Below, piece after piece: positions 7,864-14,201 of a stretch of 35,550 bases of DNA. The position numbers were made by a program, and so were the translations under genes. Numbering within the stretch: position 1 is the first letter of the stretch; each line of letters opens with the position of its first letter. The stretch is taken from positions 1 to 35,550 of the forward strand of contig JALWLU010000173.1 in NCBI GenBank assembly GCA_026996325.1, in the 5' to 3' direction. A model generated the notes under the pieces. That model searched no databases. It saw only the letters and a program-made list of their open reading frames with translations, and had not been told where the DNA came from. Source of the stretch: Sulfurovum sp. (GTDB lineage Bacteria > Campylobacterota > Campylobacteria > Campylobacterales > Sulfurovaceae).

Positions 7864-7916
7864 GCAACTCTCCTTTTTACCATTTTGCCTGCCCGGCTTC
7901 CGTTTTGCAAACGAAT

Positions 7917-9006
7917 CTATTGCTGCATACACCGCTCTATTGCCTGTGGTGTATGTGCCTTTTTGGCACATGCTACACCTGCAAGCGCTCTGTCTATCTC
8001 ATGGAGTGTCTCCTCTTTTGTTCGTGCATCCCATCTCTCAAGCGGTTCACCTGCTTCCCCCATCATTGCATCCACTTTGCTGGCACACTTCTGCGCCTGA
8101 TTGAGCGTATTGGCTTCCGTTAGACAACGTTTGGCAAACTGCATTGCCTTCTCCTGCTCAATCAACTGCTGTTTCATCTGTGGCATCAGAGCACCCATCA
8201 ACGCGTTTTCCAGCTTATGCTGATCTTCTGCACTCATGTTTGGCTTGTTCATATCGATACCACTCTTTTGCATAGCAGCGCTCATCACTTTTACCGCTTC
8301 AGCCATTTTTGCAATATCGGTTTCACTGGGCTGTGGCATCGTCATACCGCCACTCTGCCTGTCCGGCACTTGTCCCATAGGTGCCGCCCCCTCCTGAACC
8401 GGGAAGTTAGGAAGTTTGAAATCATCTGCGGAAAGCGCTATGTCAAATTTCGTTTCGGTAGCGATCTCCCTGTTTGTCATACCCATAATGTTCGATTCGA
8501 CTTTAAGTGTCACCCCTTTGTAGATACACTGCTTCGTATCCATAAGCTCCCAGACATCACAGGTATAGCCCAGTACCTTGTCCGTACCGATCTTTCTGCC
8601 ACCCATGCTTCATCATCTCCAGGCCCTTCTGTTTCATATCCACACCACCGAGCATTTTGGCACCGACATTTTCCATTCTGGTAATCTGTTTACGCTGAAA
8701 ATCTACCTGATAGATCGTGTTGCCGTCCATCAGGGTCATTGTGTGGCTCTTTTCAGTCTGATTGCCTCCCATACCGCTGCGTTTTTCCGTTTTAACGGTT
8801 TCAGTGAGATTTTTCGCACCGTAGTCATCGAACAGCAGCCTCTTTTCGCCCTTGCTCTGCATCTGTATCCCCATCATATTTGCCGAACCACTGATTGCGT
8901 AGGTCACTTTTCCGCTCTTGATATCGAAAAGATGCATCTGGCCTGAGGCCTGCAGGCTCATCGCTCCGACCGCTGCCACTACAACTGTTTTTATAACACG
9001 ATTCAT
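7917..9006 (-). pseudogene. Exported DUF4412-like protein, split by a 1-base frameshift
   Basis: The natural start is the ATG at 9006, preceded by GGAGGAG, and it encodes a signal peptide (MNRVIKTVVVAAVGAMSLQA). The first part (9006 to about 8600) reads ISGSANMMGIQMQSKGEKR and ends ...KGLEMMKHG. The second continues GRKIGTDKVLGYTCDVWEL in another frame down to the stop at 7917. Reading across the GGG at 8602-8604 with one base less restores a single protein of about 362 residues. The first part resembles DUF4412-type periplasmic proteins. The rest has a Met/Gln-rich linker and a helical tail with several cysteines (KRCLTEA, QKCASKV, VACAKKA, ERCMQQ) that could form disulfides. It is either a recent pseudogene or an assembly error. 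Function is unknown. Confidence 0.75.
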
Positions 9007-9058
9007 CCGTTTCTCCTCCTTCTCTTTTTTCAAACAGGTACAATAGTATTCTACCCTC

Positions 9059-9088
9059 TTATAAAAGCATACCAAAAAAGTATGTCAA
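9059..9088 (-). promoter_or_regulatory. Sigma70-type promoter for the DUF4412-like gene
   Basis: On the minus strand TTGACA (9083-9088) and TTATAA (9059-9064) are separated by 18 bases. They lie about 50 bases upstream of the start at 9006. Confidence 0.55.
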
Positions 9089-9138
9089 AAGTGTGCTAAA
9101 ATGATTGTTTTTTGAAAATCGGAAGTAACGACAAAGTA

Positions 9139-9717
9139 TCAATCTGTCTCTACACTCGCAAGTGTCAGCGCAAAAAGCACCTCGACACTATGGCTCACAA
9201 GTGTCCGCTGCGCTTCATGAAGCGTCGCACCGGTTGTAACGATATCATCGACCAGTATGGCATTGATATTCTCTTTGCCGGTATAGCGGAAATCTCTGGG
9301 GTTCTCCAGCCGGTACTGCAGCGGTTTTCCCGAATAGTTCACCCTGTTGCATGCCCGAAGCACTCCGTGAGTTACATTCACGCCAGGCATCTTCATCGCA
9401 CGGGCAAGCTGTGCGACATGGGAATAGCCGCTGCGGATATCTTCATCGACCCCGATGACACAGACCTCTCCATCGTCCTGCTCCACAAACTCCTGCATAA
9501 AGGGACGAAAGAGCATCCTGCCAAGTTCACGGTATATCCGCCAGCCTTCCGGCTTGTGCTTTGTCAACAGCAGAGGCTCAAGCGTTGCATAGCTGTAAAA
9601 GGAGATCACATCGAGTGTGCCGATACGACGGGTTTGGATAGAGGGAACAAAAAGAGTCGTTTTGCAGGTTTCGCATACAATACGAAAACTGAGCCTGCCA
9701 CAACTGTAACAGCGCAT
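9139..9717 (-). CDS. comF: ComF-family phosphoribosyltransferase-like protein
   Basis: The protein has 192 residues. The N-terminus is a short zinc ribbon with two CxxC knuckles (MRCYSCG and CETCK). The C-terminal half is a type I phosphoribosyltransferase fold with the PRPP loop ILVDDIVTTGATLHEA (about 154-169). This is the ComF/GntX architecture. ComF proteins are needed for DNA uptake in naturally competent bacteria, probably in handling of incoming single-stranded DNA, but the biochemical reaction is not settled. It is slightly shorter than typical ComF proteins (220-240) because the N-terminal part is compact. It ends a minus-strand group, four bases downstream of the HepT stop, though it is probably not functionally linked to the toxin-antitoxin genes. 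Confidence 0.85.
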   Translation of the reverse strand: MRCYSCGRLSFRIVCETCKTTLFVPSIQTRRIGTLDVISFYSYATLEPLLLTKHKPEGWRIYRELGRMLFRPFMQEFVEQDDGEVCVIGVDEDIRSGYSHVAQLARAMKMPGVNVTHGVLRACNRVNYSGKPLQYRLENPRDFRYTGKENINAILVDDIVTTGATLHEAQRTLVSHSVEVLFALTLASVETD

Positions 9718-9721
9718 TTTC

Positions 9722-10057
9722 TTATCGCATTGAGCGTATAATGGACTTTATGTGCGGCAGATACTCCCGAATGACATTTTCAATCAGAGCAAGATTAACA
9801 CCCTCGTAGTCATGCGCAATAAAATTTCGTACCGCAAATGCCCCTCGTACATCCTCCTTGTCAAACTTTGACAAGACCTCATACTCCATTGCATTCTGGA
9901 GACGCCCAAACTGCTCGGCAATGGAAACAAGATGCATCATGATAGCCGGTCTTGACAGCGTCTCATCTTCAAGTGCTTCAACAATCGAGCCGCTCTGTGC
10001 TATTATCTGTTCAATCCTATCTATTTTATCTGCAATAAGCTCCAGGGATTCATGCAT
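9722..10057 (-). CDS. hepT: HepT-like HEPN toxin (DUF86)
   Basis: This 111-residue all-helical HEPN protein carries the Rx4-6H active-site motif in AVRNFIAHDYEGVN. HEPN proteins of this type act as RNases and are silenced by their MNT partner, which adds AMP to a tyrosine near the motif (consistent with the HDY here). The start at 10057 is preferred because its ATG overlaps the mntA stop by 8 bases (ATGCATGA) and has GAGGGGAG at a proper distance. A start at 10084 (MASRGEM) would lack a good ribosome site. It is translationally coupled to mntA upstream. Confidence 0.88.
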   Translation of the reverse strand: MHESLELIADKIDRIEQIIAQSGSIVEALEDETLSRPAIMMHLVSIAEQFGRLQNAMEYEVLSKFDKEDVRGAFAVRNFIAHDYEGVNLALIENVIREYLPHIKSIIRSMR

Positions 10058-10358
10058 AAATAACATCTCCCCTCTGCTTGCCATTCAAGCCTGCTTCATC
10101 ACAGATGTCCACTTTTCTGCCAAAATGTCTGGAGATCGTCTCTTTAAGATTCTCCAGATAAAGAAACCCCTCTACTCCTTTAAAGCGCTGGGCAAACTTC
10201 GGTGTTGTCCGCACCATAACATCTATATCACTAAGCATATCTGCTTTACCATTAGCCACCGAACCAAACAGACCTATACGGTCTATTCCTTTCTCTTCCA
10301 ATTCCGGTTTCAATAGTTTCAAGTATGCTACTACTTCATCTTTGTCGATAAACTTCAT
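10050..10358 (-). CDS. mntA: MntA-like nucleotidyltransferase antitoxin
   Basis: This is a minimal nucleotidyltransferase of 102 residues with the polymerase-beta-type GSx10DxD signature (GSVANGKADMLSDIDV) and a later acidic third residue in KVDICDEA. In the MntA/HepT toxin-antitoxin system this enzyme AMPylates HepT and thereby blocks its RNase activity. It overlaps hepT by 8 bases. The ATG at 10358 (MKFIDKDEVV) is chosen over 10397 because the upstream codons overlap the end of the DUF2905 gene and contain a TATAAT box. There is no clear ribosome site in front of the chosen start. Confidence 0.88.
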   Translation of the reverse strand: MKFIDKDEVVAYLKLLKPELEEKGIDRIGLFGSVANGKADMLSDIDVMVRTTPKFAQRFKGVEGFLYLENLKETISRHFGRKVDICDEAGLNGKQRGDVIYA

Positions 10359-10365
10359 AATGAGA

Positions 10366-10371
10366 ATTATA
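10366..10371 (-). promoter_or_regulatory. Perfect -10 box directly before mntA
   Basis: TATAAT on the minus strand ends 7 bases before the mntA ATG, so transcription would begin at or next to the start codon. This implies a leaderless or nearly leaderless mRNA. The -35 region (GTTTTT at 17-base spacing) is weak. Confidence 0.45.
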
Positions 10372-10378
10372 GCATATT

Positions 10379-10582
10379 TCAGTGACGGAAAAACCACATC
10401 ACTATCGAAGCCACAGCCGAAACAAGCAGCATTGACGTAATGGGAATGAAAACGAAAGTATTCTCACCCTTGTAGCGAATATCACCCGGAAGATTTCCAA
10501 ACCAGTCAAGCAGACCGTACTTGTAGGCAACACCAGCAACGATCAGCCCGATACCAAGACAAATCAGTAAATTTCCGTTCAT
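10379..10582 (-). CDS. DUF2905 small membrane protein
   Basis: This is a 67-residue protein with two membrane segments (LLICLGIGLIVAGVAYKYG, and ITSMLLVSAVASIVMWFF) joined by a loop containing WFGNLPGDIRYKGEN, the signature of the DUF2905 family. Family members are widespread inner-membrane proteins with no known function. The position upstream of mntA is probably incidental, since mntA has its own -10 box overlapping its 3' end. Confidence 0.88.
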   Translation of the reverse strand: MNGNLLICLGIGLIVAGVAYKYGLLDWFGNLPGDIRYKGENTFVFIPITSMLLVSAVASIVMWFFRH

Positions 10583-10595
10583 ATATCATCCTAAC

Positions 10596-10613
10596 GGTGC
10601 GTGACTACGCACC
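10596..10613. repeat. Palindromic hairpin upstream of the DUF2905 gene
   Basis: GGTGCGT-GACT-ACGCACC has a 7-bp stem and 4-base loop, followed by CTACA. Similar GGTGCGT..ACGCACCCTACA palindromes are common dispersed intergenic repeats in many proteobacteria. Only one copy is seen here. Confidence 0.5.
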
Positions 10614-10629
10614 CTACATCCAAACAGAA

Positions 10630-10686
10630 GCTTTCCAAAGGAAAGCATACCAAAACTCCTCATTCCTCATTCCTAATTTCTAATTT
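10630..10686. repeat. Composite repeat: hairpin + ATACC + heptamers (copy A)
   Basis: A 7-bp hairpin (GCTTTCC AAA GGAAAGC, 10630-10646) is followed by ATACC, AAAACTC, and four 7-base units (CTCATTC, CTCATTC, CTAATTT, CTAATTT at 10659-10686). The same order with different stem bases is present at 20681-20737. The heptamers overlap the last codons of the sirtuin gene. Confidence 0.65.
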
Positions 10687-11487
10687 TTCCAGCGCTTCCA
10701 CCGCTCCCATCTCCAACCCAATCTCAGCCCCATGCGCTTCACGCGGATTGATGCGTATGAGAGGCACCCCGAAGTGACGCGCCACATCTTCACTTGTCAT
10801 ACGTACCGTCGGCACTGCCGTACCGGCACCAAGCTCGATGACGGCAAGTCTGTCGCCCTCCTCTTCAAGCATCGCCAGCCAGTTCTGGAGTCTTTGGCTC
10901 TGTGCATCGGTACGGCGGCTCTCCCACATCCAGTCACCGAACATCAAAATGTTCGGACGTGCCAGTGCACCACACGCCGGACACCTTGGCAGCGGCTCCT
11001 GTGCTCTGAAGTTTTCATCTATCTCTATGTGCACGCTCTCTGCCGGCCATATTTTCCCCTGACAGTTTTGCGTACACTGCAGATGGTGGATGGAGCCGTG
11101 ACACTCCATGATACGTGCTTCATCGAAGCCCGCTTTCTGGAACTGCCCGTCGACATTGGAGGTAAAGACAAAATATACATATTTTTTAGTATTACCCAAG
11201 TTTCTCAGTATCTCAAAGCCCCTGTGCGGTACGGTATCACGGTAAAGATGCAGCCTGTGTCCGTAAAATGCCCATGCCAAAGCAGGGTCTTTCTCGAACC
11301 ACTGCGGATTTGCCATCTCCTCAAAACGAAGCCCCAGCGCTTTGGCTTTGGGGTACGCATGCCAGAACCCCTCTACCCCGCGAAAGTCCGGCAGACCGCT
11401 GTCGACCCCCATGCCTGCTCCTGCAGTGATGAGCAGCGCATCGGCCTGGGCTATAAGCTGTTTGGCTTTCTCGATTTTTCCTTGCAT
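10660..11487 (-). CDS. Sir2-family NAD-dependent protein deacylase (sirtuin)
   Basis: The protein has 275 residues. The NAD-binding motif GAGMGVDSGLPDFRG lies at about 22-36, the TSNVDGQF motif stands in place of the usual TQNID, and the catalytic histidine is in ECHGSIHHLQC. A zinc module contributes C..C pairs (QCTQNC and RCPACG). LGAGTAVPTVR and RINPRE fit the C-terminal NAD-site strands. It should remove acyl groups from lysines using NAD, or act as an ADP-ribosyltransferase, in the cytoplasm. It is a stand-alone domain of normal length with no fused effector or SLOG domain, so nothing marks it as a defence sirtuin despite nearby toxin-antitoxin genes. Its last residues (EIRNEE) are encoded by the heptamer repeat, which has probably extended the reading frame. 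Confidence 0.88.
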   Translation of the reverse strand: MQGKIEKAKQLIAQADALLITAGAGMGVDSGLPDFRGVEGFWHAYPKAKALGLRFEEMANPQWFEKDPALAWAFYGHRLHLYRDTVPHRGFEILRNLGNTKKYVYFVFTSNVDGQFQKAGFDEARIMECHGSIHHLQCTQNCQGKIWPAESVHIEIDENFRAQEPLPRCPACGALARPNILMFGDWMWESRRTDAQSQRLQNWLAMLEEEGDRLAVIELGAGTAVPTVRMTSEDVARHFGVPLIRINPREAHGAEIGLEMGAVEALEKLEIRNEE

Positions 11488-11550
11488 CAGATCCTCTTGT
11501 AGTATATTTGGACTGTACTATTTCTATCTACAACACAACCATTTGCCATT

Positions 11551-11916
11551 TTATAAAAGCTTCATTCCCTCTATATATTTGAAATCTTTCTTGTTATACG
11601 TCAACAACTTTGCATCATTAAGCAATGCTGTAGAGGCTATTAGACTGTCGGGTATATCAAGCGTGTGGCTTTTTGCATAACGCTTGCTGAGCTTTACAGC
11701 CATTCTTGATATAGTTTCGTCTATATGGATAATATCAAAGAGGAAAACGAATTTTTCCAGTTTGTTCAACTCCGCTTTATTCAGCGCGCCATAGTAGAGT
11801 TCCATCACTGAAATAGACAAGATAGATAGATGTTCTGTCAGCGATTCTACCTTTTCTACAGTTACACTGTCACCTTTGAGTATTTCGATAAGAATGTTTG
11901 TATCCAGTACAATCAT
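11551..11916 (-). CDS. vapC: VapC-type PIN-domain toxin
   Basis: A PIN-domain RNase of 121 residues has the acidic active-site residues in place: MIVLDTNIL (D5), the glutamate in VMELYYGA, and the aspartate in TLDIPDSLIAS. VapC toxins cleave specific RNAs, often tRNA, and are held inactive by VapB. It starts four bases inside the end of vapB (ATGA overlap), which is the usual coupling. It appears intact. Confidence 0.9.
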   Translation of the reverse strand: MIVLDTNILIEILKGDSVTVEKVESLTEHLSILSISVMELYYGALNKAELNKLEKFVFLFDIIHIDETISRMAVKLSKRYAKSHTLDIPDSLIASTALLNDAKLLTYNKKDFKYIEGMKLL

Positions 11917-12137
11917 TTCCAGGCTTTATCTCTAAGTGATTCCTGCGTAATCTCTCTACCTTCCCACATACCCGAAAAGTTCGACAGATCCACCGATGAA
12001 GGCTTTTGCCTGTTCTCTTCCAGGTTTTTTTTGAGTGTTTCACGTATATAGGCAGAAAGAGACATGCCGAGTTTGTTGGCTTGCTGTTTCAACTCTTCGA
12101 ACAATGGCTCTTCAAAATAGATCTGTGTTCTGTGCAT
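11913..12137 (-). CDS. vapB: VapB-type ribbon-helix-helix antitoxin
   Basis: This 74-residue protein has an N-terminal ribbon-helix-helix pattern (TQIYFEEPLFEELKQQANK, then LSAYIRETL) and a flexible C-terminal tail that would wrap the toxin (SNFSGMWEG..TQESLRDKAW). It should neutralise the VapC encoded immediately downstream and repress its own promoter. AAAGG lies a few bases upstream of the ATG at 12137. Paired direct repeats just upstream are a likely operator. Confidence 0.88.
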   Translation of the reverse strand: MHRTQIYFEEPLFEELKQQANKLGMSLSAYIRETLKKNLEENRQKPSSVDLSNFSGMWEGREITQESLRDKAWK

Positions 12138-12145
12138 GGTTGACC

Positions 12146-12167
12146 TTTATACATCATTTTTATACAT
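12146..12167 (-). promoter_or_regulatory. Direct repeats in the vapBC promoter, likely VapB operator
   Basis: On the minus strand ATGTATAAA occurs twice with a 13-base period (12159-12167 and 12146-12154), between a TATAGT -10-like box and the vapB ribosome site. Ribbon-helix-helix antitoxins bind short repeats of this sort. Confidence 0.4.
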
Positions 12168-12254
12168 TACTATATCAGGTTTTTGGTAAGATGTAAATAC
12201 AATCCGATTAACCCAAAAACCGCTATACTTACAAAAAAGAGAGAAACAAGAACG

Positions 12255-12458
12255 ATGCTTCCGCAAAAAGACGGCAGAAAACGCCAAAACATCAAATACG
12301 GTCTCGATGTCGCCGTTGTACTCAAAGAGGATCAGAGTACCGGCAGGCTCACCTACGGCAAAGTGCAGAAGATACTCACCAATTCTCCAACCCATCCCCA
12401 CGGCATCAAAGTGCGCCTGAACACAGGAGAGGTGGGACGTGTCAAAGAGATATTGTGA
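12255..12458 (+). CDS. ywbE: YwbE-family protein (DUF2196)
   Basis: This is a 67-residue protein with the strongly conserved family block ILTNSPTHPHGIKVRL followed by GEVGRVKEI, and an upstream DVAVVLKEDQSTGRLTYG segment. It is the normal length of B. subtilis YwbE-like proteins. The family is small, cytoplasmic and basic, and its function is not established. The start at 12255 (MLPQKDGRK) matches family length, with a weak AAGAGAG upstream. The upstream extension to 12183 is not supported. Its stop overlaps the start of the following YaiI-like gene. Confidence 0.88.
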   Translation: MLPQKDGRKRQNIKYGLDVAVVLKEDQSTGRLTYGKVQKILTNSPTHPHGIKVRLNTGEVGRVKEIL

Positions 12459-12879
12459 GACTCTTCATCGACGGGGATGCCTTCCCCAATCTGCTCAAGC
12501 CCATAGTTCTTCGCAGCATTCAGCGGCTGAAGATTCCGACAACGGTCATCGCCAACAAAAGGGTTACCATCGGCAGTGCCAAGCGGATGAGGCTGACCAT
12601 GAGATCGTCGAGCGCTGTCAGAACGGTGATCTGATCATCACTGCCGACATCCCGCTGGCAGACAGGGTCATCGCAAAGGGTGCGCATGCCATAGACCACA
12701 GAGGGGAGCTCTACACTACCGAGAATATCAAACAGTACCTTGCCATACGCAACCTCATGGAGAGTATCAGAGAGAGCGGAGAGATGACCAAGGGGCCAAA
12801 GGCATTCGGAAGCAAAGATGCCCACGCCTTTGCCAACCAGTTCAACGCCTTTCTGGCAAAGCACGAGAGCTTCCTCTAA
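12455..12879 (+). pseudogene. YaiI/YqxD-family (DUF188) protein, frameshifted
   Basis: A GTG at 12455 overlapping the ywbE stop begins VRLFIDGDAFPNLLKPIVLR and continues to TVIANKRVTIGS, the N-terminal half of the YaiI/YqxD family (PIN-like, DxDA...K motif). The frame then closes after a few unrelated residues. The C-terminal half, DEADHEIVERCQNGDLIITA followed by DIPLADRVIAKGA, continues in another frame to the stop at 12879. Family members have about ten more residues (...V..GFD) between the two halves, so a small deletion that also shifts the frame near 12570-12600 is the simplest explanation. It could also be an assembly error. If real, the gene is inactive. Confidence 0.78.
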
Positions 12880-14061
12880 TTAGCGAAACAACTTCCACTC
12901 ATACCCGTAAACATCCGGTCGCATCTCCAGTTTGCCATCCTCCCCTATCCATGCAGTATGGTATTCGATATAGACAGGAATCTGCTCATTGAGCGTTATC
13001 CAGCGTGTCTTGCCCGGACGGTACTCATATCCAAGTTCATGCAACAGGTCCATCGGGCGTTCCAGACGGATACAGCCGTGTGAGTAGGCCCTGTAGGAAC
13101 GCTTGAAGAGCGACTTGGCCGGTGTATCATGCATATAGACATTGAACTTGTTGGGAAAGAGAAACTTCACAAGTCCCAGTGCATTCCGTCTGCCTGCAGG
13201 CTGGTAGAGCTTGCCGTCACTGCCGTAGCGAAGCCCAAGTCTTCGGAGCTGCTCCGGGGACTTGTGTGCATACTCTTTGGCATAGATTGACGGCGGTACA
13301 TTCCAGGTAGGATTCAAAACAATAAACTTCATGTTACGGTTGAAAACCGGGGTCCTCATTTTCGGTTTTCCCACAACGGTATTCATATCGAGTACCGGGT
13401 AGCCGTCACGGTAGAAGTACATATGGTACTCCGGAATGTTCACCATCACATAGATGCCCGGCTTTGGCTGCGTGATACGTTCTATTGTCAGGTTCTTTTT
13501 TATCTTTTTGATAATAGCTTGTATGGGTGTTTTGAGCGCACGCTTTGTCTGCGGCCCTATCTCACCGTCCACAGCAAGGCCGTTTCTGCGCTGAAACTCC
13601 AGCACCGCCTCCTCGAAGGCGTAGTCGCGCACCGGTGTCTCATCAAGTCCTGCATCGTACAACAGGTTAAAAATACGCTTCATCCGTACGGTATCTTCGG
13701 CTTCATCACCCTTGAAACGCGGTGTCACGTACTGATTTTTGATTGAGTAGAGGTAGTCAAGATATCTGCGAAGTCCCTCGTAACGCTCTGTGTGCGGCAG
13801 CTGTTCCATGGTGAACTCATAGAGTCTGCCCTCCTGTTGCGCACGGTAGATCTGTTTTGGCGAAAGATAGCGGAATGCCCTTCTGTCTCCCCTGAACATA
13901 CTGAAGTTCAAATCACCGTTGAGCAGACACGCTGCTATCTGGTAGTCGTTCTTCTTGTTGCAGACCGAGTAGCGCTGCTGGTATGTCAGCAGTCTTTCAT
14001 CTACAGCAGCTGCAGAGAGAGTCAGTGATACAAGCAGGAAGAGTGAGAGTCGTTTTTTCAT
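12880..14061 (-). CDS. L,D-transpeptidase (YcbB-like, YkuD domain)
   Basis: This 393-residue exported protein begins with a signal peptide (MKKRLSLFLLVSLTLSAAA). A peptidoglycan-binding-type helical domain lies at about 145-177 (FQRRNGLAVDGEIGPQTKRA). The YkuD catalytic domain lies at about 203-345 with H311 (VYMHDTP) and the active-site motif SHGCIRL (C330). Such enzymes form 3-3 cross-links in peptidoglycan or attach/trim muropeptides in the periplasm. The layout (PG-binding then YkuD, with an inserted lid around 255-300) matches the YcbB/LdtD group. In Campylobacterota, periplasmic enzymes of this sort also influence cell shape. Its stop directly abuts the convergent YaiI pseudogene. It seems intact and monocistronic. 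Confidence 0.92.
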   Translation of the reverse strand: MKKRLSLFLLVSLTLSAAAVDERLLTYQQRYSVCNKKNDYQIAACLLNGDLNFSMFRGDRRAFRYLSPKQIYRAQQEGRLYEFTMEQLPHTERYEGLRRYLDYLYSIKNQYVTPRFKGDEAEDTVRMKRIFNLLYDAGLDETPVRDYAFEEAVLEFQRRNGLAVDGEIGPQTKRALKTPIQAIIKKIKKNLTIERITQPKPGIYVMVNIPEYHMYFYRDGYPVLDMNTVVGKPKMRTPVFNRNMKFIVLNPTWNVPPSIYAKEYAHKSPEQLRRLGLRYGSDGKLYQPAGRRNALGLVKFLFPNKFNVYMHDTPAKSLFKRSYRAYSHGCIRLERPMDLLHELGYEYRPGKTRWITLNEQIPVYIEYHTAWIGEDGKLEMRPDVYGYEWKLFR

Positions 14062-14143
14062 AAAAGATTTCCAGTCACTGAAAGCATTCGGGCGTCACAG
14101 CATGCCCCGATATTTCAAATCAGCAATAATTTCCTTGAATTAT

Positions 14144-14167
14144 AACATAATCAAATTATGTTAGAAT
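14144..14167 (+). promoter_or_regulatory. Inverted repeat over the promoter of the HD-GYP gene
   Basis: AACATAAT-CAA-ATTATGTT (14144-14162) is a perfect 8-bp inverted repeat running into a TAGAAT -10 box (14162-14167), about 34 bases before the start codon. TTGAAT upstream (14135-14140) is a possible -35, though the spacing is long. The geometry suggests a repressor site on the promoter. Confidence 0.4.
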
Positions 14168-14201
14168 AGCCATAAAGATCTTTGATAGAAGGCACTAGAC
14201 G

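Noticed and set aside
7535-7867. A 110-residue membrane protein on the minus strand
   Set aside because: Its second half is antisense to the end of the M20 gene. The first half is better explained as adenine deaminase and permease remnants.
8590-8610. Programmed frameshift in the DUF4412-like gene
   Set aside because: No slippery heptamer or downstream pseudoknot is visible. A one-base insertion or assembly error is simpler.
9139-12137. Defence island built on the sirtuin, HEPN/MNT and VapBC genes
   Set aside because: The sirtuin is a normal single-domain deacylase with no effector fusion, each toxin-antitoxin pair is self-contained, and no nuclease, reverse transcriptase or integrase is present.
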